From an uncultured Gammaproteobacteria bacterium (GTDB lineage: Bacteria > Pseudomonadota > Gammaproteobacteria > Enterobacterales > Succinivibrionaceae), in contig OMZC01000038.1 of assembly GCA_900315395.1 (NCBI GenBank), forward strand, positions 1-44,978: 44,978 bases of DNA, written 5' to 3'. This document shows positions 8,846 to 16,016 of the stretch, piece after piece. The position numbers were made by a program, and so were the translations under genes. The notes beneath the pieces were generated by a model. That model did no database searches, was not told the DNA's origin, and was given only the letters and a program-made list of their open reading frames with translations. Position 1 is the first letter of the stretch, and every line of letters starts with the position of its first letter.

Positions 8846-9187
8846 ATGGATATGAAAATCCGAGAAGTGAATGAGAATAAAAAGCAGTTTATATCATTAT
8901 TGTTATTAGCTGATGAAAAGGAGAGCATGGTTGATCGCTATCTTGAAAAAGGAACTATGTATGTGCTTGAAGACAATGATGTAAAAGCTGAATGTGTTGT
9001 CACCGATGAAGGTAACGAAATACTTGAAATCAAGAATATCGCAGTCAATCCGGAAAATCAGGAAAAGGGCTATGGCAAAGCACTAATTGATTTTTTTGCT
9101 AGTAAATATGCAGATGAATATTCTGTTTTGCTAGTTGGAACATGGAATCCATCACGAAACGCGATATTCACGTATCTGATGAGGTGA
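8846..9187 (+). CDS. GNAT N-acetyltransferase, C-terminally shortened
   Basis: This 113-aa product has the core of a GNAT fold. ILEIKNIAVNPENQEKGYGKALIDFF contains the acetyl-CoA binding Q-x-x-G-x-G/A loop (QEKGYGKA). Full-length relatives continue past VGTxNxS into FYxxCGF and another 25-30 residues. Here the frame reaches LLVGTWNPSRNAIFTYLMR and stops, so the last strand and helix are missing. It may be a decayed gene caused by a small deletion or frameshift near 9145-9185. A second ATG at 8852 is an equally good start. Confidence 0.65.
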   Translation: MDMKIREVNENKKQFISLLLLADEKESMVDRYLEKGTMYVLEDNDVKAECVVTDEGNEILEIKNIAVNPENQEKGYGKALIDFFASKYADEYSVLLVGTWNPSRNAIFTYLMR

Positions 9188-9195
9188 TCGAAATT

Positions 9196-9312
9196 ATGAA
9201 GAGATGGAATGACGAATATTTGGAAGTTCCGGCTAGTAAGGGTAAGGCAGAAGAACCTTCTGAGGAAGAATTAGCTCAGATTGAGAAATTTAAGAAGAAT
9301 GGCTGGATCTAG
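9196..9312 (+). CDS. small 38-aa hypothetical protein
   Basis: A 38-codon frame starts at ATG 9196 with a strong GAGGTGAT ribosome site at 9181-9188. The product is charged (MKRWNDEYLEVPAS, then EEPSEEELAQIEKFKKNGWI). It sits between the shortened acetyltransferase and rhuM, overlapping the open frame of rhuM but not its likely TTG start. I do not recognise a family. It could also be the remnant tail of a longer gene lost with the GNAT 3' end. Confidence 0.4.
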   Translation: MKRWNDEYLEVPASKGKAEEPSEEELAQIEKFKKNGWI

Positions 9313-9338
9313 TGATAAGAAAGAGGGAGGAACTTCAT

Positions 9339-10373
9339 TTGGCAAAGAAAAAAGATGAGATAACCATCCGCTCAAGCGCAGTGGAATACCTGACCTATGT
9401 TGCCTCTGTAGGTGATCATCAGGACAGCATAGAGATGCGCTACGAGGATGAAAATATATGGCTGACACAGAAGATGATGGCAACACTGTATGATGTAGGA
9501 ACAAATACAATCAATTATCATATTAAAAAGATATTTGACGACAGTGAGTTACAAGAGGATTTAGTTATTCGAAAATTTCGAATAACTGCCCCTGATGGGA
9601 AAAGCTATAATACAAATCACTATTCTCTGGAGATGATCATTGCCGTAGGTTTCAAGGTCAATTCCGAGCGTGCCGTACAGTTTCGTAAATGGGTAAACCA
9701 GATCGCCAAGGACTACACCATCAAAGGCTGGGTGATGGATGATGAACGGCTGAAACGAGGAACGTATCTGACGGAGAAGTATTTTGATGAGCAGTTAGAG
9801 CGCATCCGTGAGATCCGTGCCAGCGAAAGAAAGTTCTATCAGAAGATCACCGACCTGTATGCGACAGCCATTGACTATGATAAAAATTCTGCAACGACGA
9901 GAAGATTCTACGCGACCGTTCAGAATAAGATGCATTACGCAGTTCATGGTCATACAGCAGCTGAGCTGATCGTGGAAAGAGCTGATCATACAAAGGAGCA
10001 TATGGGGTTAACCACTTGGGCAGATGCTCCGGAAGGAAAGATTAAGAAAAGTGATGTTACGGTTGCTAAGAATTATTTGAGTCAGGATGAAATGAAGCAA
10101 CTTAATCGTATGGTTACAGCATACCTGGATTTTGCTGAAAACATGACCTTACGTCATATCCCGCTTACGATGCAGGACTGGGAAAAGAGACTCAACAGCT
10201 TCATCGAAATGTTTGACTATGGTATTTTGCAGGATGCAGGTAAGGTGTCCGCAGAAATTGCAAAGCTTCATGCTGAGACAGAATTTGAAAAATACCGTGT
10301 CATCCAGGATAGATTGTTCTTATCTGATTTTGATAAATATATGCTGGAATTAGAAGAAAACACAAAGAAATAA
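9339..10373 (+). CDS. rhuM: RhuM family protein
   Basis: The product has the full layout of the RhuM family named from a Salmonella pathogenicity island: WLTQKMMATLYDVGTNTINYHIKKIF, an RITAPDGKSYNTNHYSLEMIIAVGF block, FRKWVNQIAKDYTIKGWVMDDERLK, and a C-terminal Fic/Doc-like partner region (YATVQNKMHYAVHGHTAAELIVERAD, then YLDFAENMT). Its biochemical function is unsettled; it is widespread in mobile DNA and often lies beside toxin or restriction genes. The frame opens at GTG 9312, but the TTG at 9339 has GGGAGG eight bases before it and yields the usual MAKKKDEITIRSS start (344 aa). Confidence 0.85.
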   Translation: MAKKKDEITIRSSAVEYLTYVASVGDHQDSIEMRYEDENIWLTQKMMATLYDVGTNTINYHIKKIFDDSELQEDLVIRKFRITAPDGKSYNTNHYSLEMIIAVGFKVNSERAVQFRKWVNQIAKDYTIKGWVMDDERLKRGTYLTEKYFDEQLERIREIRASERKFYQKITDLYATAIDYDKNSATTRRFYATVQNKMHYAVHGHTAAELIVERADHTKEHMGLTTWADAPEGKIKKSDVTVAKNYLSQDEMKQLNRMVTAYLDFAENMTLRHIPLTMQDWEKRLNSFIEMFDYGILQDAGKVSAEIAKLHAETEFEKYRVIQDRLFLSDFDKYMLELEENTKK

Positions 10374-10945
10374 GGACCTGATACTGGGTCGAGACGATGA
10401 AATCCGGCAACTCAACTCCATGCGAGTGTATGGCCAATCAGTGGTTGGAGCGTAAGGCTTGTGTAGAAGTTGATAGGCATTCACTGTCTCAATGGTCGAG
10501 ACAGTGGCAGGAAGCAACAGTGTATAATCACCTTGCATTATATAGGTAGAAAAGGCCTTATACCGATTTGTTCCCGTAGACTTCGATGATTAAGACCGTG
10601 ATATGGATGTCAAATTTGCCACAGATTGCATCTGTTTGCAACTGTGAATGTGCGGTTTCAGAAGGCGTGGACCTGTTTCCTTTTTGACAGGATATGTTTC
10701 CGTAAACGTGCACAATACCTGACATCAATCAGAAGGTATCGTGCCATATTGAGACAGTGGTGTTGCTATCAAAGTAAATTATCCACTATAGAAGGAAAAG
10801 GTCATTATTTATTAAGACGGTGATGACAATTTTTCACTATTTGTTTTGTGGTAACAATACTTTTGCAGAAGCTACTTTAATGCCTGTGAAGAGTATTCCT
10901 AGAATGTGAGTATATCTAGAATAAGAAATTTCACGGAGAAATAGA
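10374..10945 (+). other. 572-bp gap without a convincing gene; contains a perfect hairpin
   Basis: No frame has a ribosome site plus protein-like composition. CACTGTCTC (10482-10490) and GAGACAGTG (10498-10506) form a perfect nine-pair stem with a seven-base loop and no T run. Part of the arm (GAGACAGTGG) recurs at about 10752, and GGTCGAGAC occurs at both about 10387 and 10494. The region may be decayed mobile DNA or hold a small RNA; neither can be shown here. Confidence 0.4.
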
Positions 10946-12127
10946 TTGAATAAAGATCCTTTTGAAGAATACATTAAAGAATCTGAACCAGAGAAAAGAT
11001 ATAAAGGCTATGCATGGCATACTGCTATTGGCTTGCAGGCTGTTGATGGTCTTAAAACATCAGAATATTTGCTGAGCACCGCTCTTCGTAATATTGAAGG
11101 TGAGATTTCGTTTGAAGAAGCAAATTCACTTTTGCAGCAATACTATAATGAAAAACCGTCACATAGTTCCTCAGACAGAACCGAGGAAGCCGATAAAGTT
11201 TCTTTAAGAATAGCGACTTTAATTTCTGAGAAAGCTTTTAGTTTTACATATCAAGAGTACCTTTCTATACATAGAAGGTTGTTTACAGGAATCTACTCAC
11301 ATGCAGGTCGCATCCGTGATTACAATATAACCAAAAAAGAATGGGTTCTAGACGGAGCCACTGTCATTTATGGAAGTGCAACAGAGTTACTTGCAACACT
11401 TGATTATGATTTTTCTTGTGAGAAAAAGTTTTCATACAAAAATCTCTCAATGGATGAAATTATTCACCATTTAGCTGTTTTTATTTCTAGATTGTGGCAG
11501 ATACATGTCTTTGGAGAAGGTAACACTAGAACAACTGCTGTTTTCTTAATTAAATATTTGCATACTCTTGGATTTGACGTAACTAATAGCACTTTTGCTG
11601 AAAATGCTTGGTATTTTCGTAACTCTTTAGTTAGAGCAAACTATAACGATTTAAAAAATGGAATTCACGAGACAACAGAGTATTTAGAATTGTTCTTAAG
11701 GAATCTATTGCTGAATGAAAACAATCCTCTCCGTAATAGAGAGTTGCATGTAAGATGTTCGTTAAATTTTAATGAAAAAGCGAACATTGACTCTGAAAAA
11801 GCGAACATTGACTCTGAAAAAGCGAACATTGACTCTGAAAAAGCGAACATTGACTCTGAAAAAGCGAACATTGACTCTGAAAAAGCGAACATTGATATAG
11901 AAAATTCAGATGTCGAAAAGTCCTTATCGATAAAGACTATTGAGCATATTAAAAAATTAAAAAATGTTTTTGCTACTGAAAAAGTATTTGGTCGTGCAGA
12001 TGTAATAAAAGTTCTAGGGCTAAAAAATACAGGAAGTTCGTCCTTATTAAAAAAAATGCTTGAGCTAAAAATTATCGAACCAGTTTCAGGGTACGGAAAA
12101 GGAAAATATCGATTTGTTGAAAATTAG
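10946..12127 (+). CDS. Fic family protein (probable AMP transferase) with tandem-repeat linker
   Basis: The 393-aa protein has an N-terminal helical region (GLQAVDGLKTSEYL, NIEGEISFEEANSLLQQYY) and the Fic core with HVFGEGNTRT from His187. This keeps the catalytic His, the Phe, the acidic residue, Asn and Arg of HxFx(D/E)GNxR, with Thr where Gly or Lys is usual. Fic enzymes usually transfer AMP to Ser, Thr or Tyr of targets. Residues 277-318 are six copies of EKANID(S/I) encoded by a 21-bp tandem repeat. The C-terminal part (VFGRADVIKVLGLKNTGSSSLLKKMLEL) looks like a winged helix. The start is TTG with GGAG eight bases upstream. It may act as a self-regulated toxin; that is inference. Confidence 0.85.
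   Translation: MNKDPFEEYIKESEPEKRYKGYAWHTAIGLQAVDGLKTSEYLLSTALRNIEGEISFEEANSLLQQYYNEKPSHSSSDRTEEADKVSLRIATLISEKAFSFTYQEYLSIHRRLFTGIYSHAGRIRDYNITKKEWVLDGATVIYGSATELLATLDYDFSCEKKFSYKNLSMDEIIHHLAVFISRLWQIHVFGEGNTRTTAVFLIKYLHTLGFDVTNSTFAENAWYFRNSLVRANYNDLKNGIHETTEYLELFLRNLLLNENNPLRNRELHVRCSLNFNEKANIDSEKANIDSEKANIDSEKANIDSEKANIDSEKANIDIENSDVEKSLSIKTIEHIKKLKNVFATEKVFGRADVIKVLGLKNTGSSSLLKKMLELKIIEPVSGYGKGKYRFVEN
11774..11895 (+). repeat. 21-bp perfect tandem repeat inside fic
   Basis: Five identical 21-bp units start at 11774, 11795, 11816, 11837 and 11858, each beginning GAAAAAGCGAACATTGAC; a sixth copy at 11879 matches for 17 bases. The unit is seven codons, so copy changes keep the frame. The encoded heptad EKANIDS could form a helical linker. 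Perfect identity suggests recent or ongoing slippage. Confidence 0.95.
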
Positions 12128-12175
12128 TTGTTGAAGATAAACAAGCTAAGTTTTAGCAAGTCTGAGAGTATAAAT

Positions 12176-13078
12176 ATGTACAATCCACAGTTAAGTACCT
12201 TTATCAAAGTAGCTGATTCTGGCAGTTTTAATAAAACTGCAGAGAGTACTGGTATTACGCCTTCAGCTATCATTAAGCAGATAAATCTTTTAGAAGATAG
12301 AGTTGGTGTAAAACTCTTTGAAAGAACTCACCGTGGTTTAATCTTAACTAAAGCAGGTGAGTCTTTATACAAGGATGCCAAGTACATCATTCAATACTGC
12401 AATGATTCTGTAAACAGAGCTAAGAATGCAGCAAATAACACAGACGACATGATCCGCATTGGTACTTCTCCTATAACTCCTGCTCAGCTCTTAGTTGATC
12501 TGTATTCACTCTTACGAGAGCACTGTCCACAGATCAAGTTTCAGATCGTACCTTTTGAAAATACCCCAGAAAACGCCAAAGAGATCTTGAACAATCTTGG
12601 AAAAAACATTGACGTGGTAGGAGGTGTTTTTGATGATCTGCTGCTTGAGAAATACCATTGTTCAGGTTTTATGCTAAAGCAGGAACCATTCTGCTGTGCT
12701 GTATCTGTAAATCATCGTTTAGCTTCAAAAGATGAACTTAGTATTACTGATCTTTATGATGAGACTTTGCTCATCATAAAACGTGGTTGGACTAACTGTA
12801 CCGACAAGTTAAGAGATGATATTACCTACAATCATCCACGCATTCATATCAAGGATTTCGATTTTTACAATCTCAATATCTTTAATCAATGTGAAAACTC
12901 AAAAGAAGTCTTATTAGCTTTCTCAGGATGGGCTAATGTCCATCCAATGCTCAAAGTAATTCCAGTAAAATGGGATTACTCTATGCCTTTTGGATTGTTG
13001 CATGCCAACGAACCTACTCTTCAGGTAAAGAACTTTCTAGATACCATTTCCTCACTTAAAAAGACTTATAACCTTTAG
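12176..13078 (+). CDS. LysR family transcriptional regulator
   Basis: The N-terminus is a LysR winged helix: LSTFIKVADSGSFNKTAESTGITPSAIIKQINLLEDRVGVKLFERTHRGLILTKAG. A type 2 periplasmic-binding-like effector domain follows (RIGTSPITPAQLLVDLYSLL, then DVVGGVFDD). The frame is open from 12128, but the ATG at 12176 aligns with the family start (MYNPQLSTF) and has GAGAG upstream, giving 300 aa. It precedes a flavodoxin-type reductase and an aldo/keto reductase on the same strand, so it probably controls them in response to a small molecule or redox signal. Confidence 0.88.
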   Translation: MYNPQLSTFIKVADSGSFNKTAESTGITPSAIIKQINLLEDRVGVKLFERTHRGLILTKAGESLYKDAKYIIQYCNDSVNRAKNAANNTDDMIRIGTSPITPAQLLVDLYSLLREHCPQIKFQIVPFENTPENAKEILNNLGKNIDVVGGVFDDLLLEKYHCSGFMLKQEPFCCAVSVNHRLASKDELSITDLYDETLLIIKRGWTNCTDKLRDDITYNHPRIHIKDFDFYNLNIFNQCENSKEVLLAFSGWANVHPMLKVIPVKWDYSMPFGLLHANEPTLQVKNFLDTISSLKKTYNL

Positions 13079-13100
13079 GTATAAACTGCCTGAAAAATTG

Positions 13101-13115
13101 AGACTTCTTAAGTCT
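13101..13115. promoter_or_regulatory. inverted repeat, possible LysR site
   Basis: AGACTT-CTT-AAGTCT forms six-base arms around three bases, in the gap between the LysR gene and its presumed target. It is short and does not closely match T-N11-A, so it is only a candidate operator. Confidence 0.3.
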
Positions 13116-13152
13116 TACCATCTTTCCTATACTACGCTTGTCGCTGATATAT

Positions 13153-13178
13153 AAGCTGTTTTAAATCTCAAACAGCTT
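13153..13178 (+). promoter_or_regulatory. leader hairpin before the flavodoxin-like gene
   Basis: AAGCTGTTT and AAACAGCTT are perfect nine-base arms around eight bases, ending five bases before the AGGAG ribosome site (13184-13188). No T run follows. It may stabilise the mRNA 5' end or be a regulator site; it could influence access to the ribosome site. Confidence 0.4.
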
Positions 13179-13197
13179 CCTTTAGGAGTTATCAACA

Positions 13198-13647
13198 ATG
13201 AGCATCTTATTTATAAATGGCAGTCCTAATGCAAAAGGTAATACAGCTAAGTTAGCAGAGATCTTACTTACAAACACAGACTATGAAACTTTAAATCTTA
13301 CAGATTTCATAATTGGTAGCTATGGTCAGAAGCTTGAAGGGGATGGTCTTGATACTGTTATCTCAAAGATGAAAGCTACTGACACCATCGTCATAGGCTC
13401 ACCTGTGTACTGGCACAACATCTGTGGCAGTGTGCGTAATATGTTAGACAGATTCTACGGCAAGGTTGATAACGGTACCTTAAAGGGCAGGAAACTCTAT
13501 TTTATCTTTCAGAGCGCAGCTCCTGAAAAGTGGATGTTAGAGGCAGGTGAATACACCATGAGTCGCTTTGCCATGCTCTATGGCATGAGCTATTGCGGTA
13601 TGGTTAACAACAAAGAGCAAGCTTTAAAGATGTCACATGAGTTTTAG
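13198..13647 (+). CDS. flavodoxin-family NAD(P)H-dependent oxidoreductase
   Basis: The 149-aa product begins ILFINGSPNAKGNTAKLAEILL, the FMN phosphate-binding loop of the flavodoxin-like NADPH-dependent reductases. GSPVYWHNICGSVRNMLDRFYG is the second flavin-contact segment. These cytosolic enzymes reduce quinones, azo or nitro compounds with FMN. It is about 20-30 residues shorter than many relatives, with a compact C-terminus. It lies 44 bp before an aldo/keto reductase and downstream of a LysR gene, which suggests a redox or reactive-carbonyl detoxification unit. Confidence 0.85.
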   Translation: MSILFINGSPNAKGNTAKLAEILLTNTDYETLNLTDFIIGSYGQKLEGDGLDTVISKMKATDTIVIGSPVYWHNICGSVRNMLDRFYGKVDNGTLKGRKLYFIFQSAAPEKWMLEAGEYTMSRFAMLYGMSYCGMVNNKEQALKMSHEF

Positions 13648-13691
13648 AGATAAAGATTTCAAAACAGATTTTAAATAGATAGGAGACAACT

Positions 13692-14537
13692 ATGGAATAC
13701 ATTACTTTAAGTAACGGTGTCAAAATGCCTATGGCAGGTCTTGGTACCTATTTATTAACCCCTGATGAAGCAGAGAATGCTGTAATCACTGCTTTAAAAA
13801 CAGAGTGCAGACTTATTGATACTGCTAATGCTTATGTAAACGAAAAAGCTGTTGGTCGTGGTATGAAAAAGTCAGGTCTAAAACGTGAGGAGATCTTTTT
13901 AGAGACCAAGCTGTGGCCAACATTTTATGAAGAGCCTAATCCTGTTGAAAAGACCTTAGAAAGACTTGATACAGATTACATTGATCTTCTGTTAATCCAT
14001 CAGCCTGCCGGTAACTATATTGAAGGTTACCGCAAGATGGAAAAGGCTTTTAAAGAAGGTAAAGTAAGAGCTATTGGTTTATCAAACTTTAGTAAAGAAG
14101 ATGTAGCAGAGATCTTGTCAATCTGTGAGGTAAAACCTGTGGTTTTACAGACAGAGTTACACCCATATTTACGTGAATTAGAGCTTAAAGATTACCTAAA
14201 GCAAAATGGCATTGTATCTCAGTCATGGTATCCATTAGGACACGGTGATAAGAATCTTTTAAATGAAAAGGTCTTTGTAGAGCTAGCTAATAAGTACCAC
14301 AAGTCAACAGCTCAAATCATCCTAAGATGGCATATCCAGGATGGCAATATCGTAATTCCAGGTTCAAAGAACAAAGAGCATATTAAGGCTAATTTCGATA
14401 TCTTTGACTTTGTCTTAACTGATGATGAGATGAAGGCAATTGATGCTATCAACAAGAATGAGCGTTACTACACAAGAACTCCTGAAAAGCTTGCATACTA
14501 TGCTAAATGGCGTCCAGATGTAGAGAATCAGAAGTAA
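13692..14537 (+). CDS. aldo/keto reductase
   Basis: This 281-aa protein is a complete AKR. The catalytic tetrad is visible: Asp43 and Tyr48 (DTANAY), Lys73 (ETKLW) and His103 (LLIHQPAG). The cofactor segment VIPGSKNKEHIKANFDIFDF near residue 225 matches the NADPH-binding end of family 5-type reductases, such as 2,5-diketo-gluconate reductase or methylglyoxal reductases. The actual substrate cannot be told. A ribosome site (TAGGAG) precedes the ATG. It is probably co-transcribed with the flavodoxin-like gene and ends at a strong hairpin. Confidence 0.92.
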   Translation: MEYITLSNGVKMPMAGLGTYLLTPDEAENAVITALKTECRLIDTANAYVNEKAVGRGMKKSGLKREEIFLETKLWPTFYEEPNPVEKTLERLDTDYIDLLLIHQPAGNYIEGYRKMEKAFKEGKVRAIGLSNFSKEDVAEILSICEVKPVVLQTELHPYLRELELKDYLKQNGIVSQSWYPLGHGDKNLLNEKVFVELANKYHKSTAQIILRWHIQDGNIVIPGSKNKEHIKANFDIFDFVLTDDEMKAIDAINKNERYYTRTPEKLAYYAKWRPDVENQK

Positions 14538-14858
14538 TAAAGATAAAGTAGATTTAGCTCTATCTTTTAAAGCTGCGTCTTATTCATAACCTAAGGATAA
14601 GATGCAGCTTTGTCTATTTCTTTCATTTAGTCTCTTTGTGTATCAGAGTTCACACTTATTGCCTCAATCGAGCTTAAAAACTCTTAATTTCAGTAAAGAT
14701 ATTGCATAATAATGAGCTATTTTTAATAAGTGTTTACCTGCTTTGTTGGTATTAGTAAAATAGCACCAAAGATTTACTTTTTGCCTAAATATAATTCTGA
14801 TAGATTTCTGATAAATTCATCAACAACAGCGCAAAAAGAATAATAAACGGAGAATATT
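14538..14858 (+). other. 321-bp gap: AKR terminator then trpS upstream region
   Basis: The first 80 bp hold the terminator listed separately. The remainder is AT-rich, with no T-box-like structure or leader peptide that I can see. The trpS ribosome site CGGAG lies at 14848-14852. Confidence 0.5.
14570..14615 (+). terminator. terminator after aldo/keto reductase
   Basis: AAGCTGCGTCTTAT (14570-14583) pairs with ATAAGATGCAGCTT (14597-14610), with one G-U pair and a 13-base loop. A T-rich tail, TGTCTATTTC, follows. Confidence 0.65.
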
Positions 14859-15920
14859 GTGAAAAAGATTATTTTGACAGGAGACAGACCAACTGGCCGC
14901 CTACACGTAGGTCATTATGTAGGTTCATTAAAAGAGCGCGTTAGTCTGCAGAATTCAGGCGATTATGATGAAGTTTATATCATGGTTGCTGATGCTCAGG
15001 CATTAACCGACAATGCTGATAATCCTGAAAAAGTTCGCCAGAATGTAATGCAGGTTGCTTTAGATTATTTAAGCTGCGGTATCGATCCTGCTAAATCAAA
15101 TATCTTTATTCAGTCAATGATCCCTGAGTTAGCTGAGCTTACTGTTTACTACATGAACTTAGTAACAGTATCTCGTGTTCAGCGTAACCCAACTGTAAAA
15201 GCTGAGATTAAGCAAAAGAATTTTGAGACAAGTCTGCCATTAGGCTTTTTCTGCTATCCTGTAAGCCAGGCTTCAGACATCACTGCATTTAAGGCAACTA
15301 CAGTACCTGCAGGTGAAGATCAGATGCCTATGATTGAGCAGTGCTGTGAAATCGTAAGAAAGTTCAACGAAGTTTATGGTGAGACCTTAGTAGAGCCTAA
15401 GATTGTTTTACCATCTAACAAGTCATGCTTAAGATTACCAGGTATCGATGGTAAGGCTAAGATGAGTAAGTCATTAGGTAACTGCATCTACTTATCAGAT
15501 ACTGAAGAAGACATCAAAAAGAAAGTTATGTCTATGTTCACCGATCCTACTCACTTACGTCGAGAAGATCCTGGTCATGTTGAAGGTAACCCTGTATTTA
15601 CTTATCTTGATGCATTCTGCAAGGATGAGTATTTTGCTGAGTTCTTACCTGACTATAAAAATCTTGATGAGTTAAAGGCACACTATCAGCGTGGTGGTTT
15701 AGGTGACATGGTAGTTAAGAAGTTCTTAAACAATGTTATCCAGACTGAGCTTCGCCCAATCCGTGAAAGACGTAATGATTGGGAAAAGAGATTACCAGAT
15801 GTATACGAGATCTTAAAGCAGGGTACTGCTAAGGCTCGTGCAACAGCTGCTCAGACTCTAAGTGAAGTAAAACACGCAATGCGTATTGACTACTTCACCG
15901 ATGACAATCTGTTAAAGTAA
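14859..15920 (+). CDS. trpS: tryptophanyl-tRNA synthetase
   Basis: This 353-aa class I synthetase charges tRNA-Trp with tryptophan. The HIGH signature is HVGH (residues 16-19, in GDRPTGRLHVGHYVG) and the KMSKS loop is at 201-205. The TrpRS specificity region MVADAQALTD and the VPAGEDQ block are present. The start is GTG with CGGAG seven bases upstream. The length is slightly above the usual 330-340. It stands alone between an AKR terminator and a bidirectional hairpin. A matching tRNA-Trp gene lies 20 kb to the right. Confidence 0.97.
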   Translation: MKKIILTGDRPTGRLHVGHYVGSLKERVSLQNSGDYDEVYIMVADAQALTDNADNPEKVRQNVMQVALDYLSCGIDPAKSNIFIQSMIPELAELTVYYMNLVTVSRVQRNPTVKAEIKQKNFETSLPLGFFCYPVSQASDITAFKATTVPAGEDQMPMIEQCCEIVRKFNEVYGETLVEPKIVLPSNKSCLRLPGIDGKAKMSKSLGNCIYLSDTEEDIKKKVMSMFTDPTHLRREDPGHVEGNPVFTYLDAFCKDEYFAEFLPDYKNLDELKAHYQRGGLGDMVVKKFLNNVIQTELRPIRERRNDWEKRLPDVYEILKQGTAKARATAAQTLSEVKHAMRIDYFTDDNLLK

Positions 15921-15945
15921 TCAGACAGTCAAATTTATCAATAAT

Positions 15946-15969
15946 AAGGCCAAGCTTTTGCTTGGCCTT
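15946..15969. terminator. hairpin between convergent trpS and MATE gene
   Basis: AAGGCCAAGC - TTTT - GCTTGGCCTT is a perfect ten-pair stem placed between the trpS stop and the stop of the opposing MATE gene. Neither side has a long T run, but the position and stability fit a shared terminator. Confidence 0.65.
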
Positions 15970-16016
15970 GTCATCAGAGCTTAAGTTCTTATCTCTCTTT
16001 CTTATCAAGCCTTTTA

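Noticed and set aside
10626-10823. Possible 65-aa gene in the gap before fic
   Set aside because: It has no ribosome site, an odd Arg/Cys-rich composition and no recognisable motif.
11665-11892. Minus-strand frame with MFAFSES repeats
   Set aside because: It is the mirror of the 21-bp repeat in fic; the frame is open only because the unit has no stop in either strand.
11774-11895. CRISPR-like array
   Set aside because: The 21-bp units are contiguous with no spacers and lie in a coding frame.
14620-14858. T-box or tryptophan riboswitch upstream of trpS
   Set aside because: I see no T-box core sequence, specifier loop or antiterminator; this control is a Firmicutes trait and trpS here is host-like.
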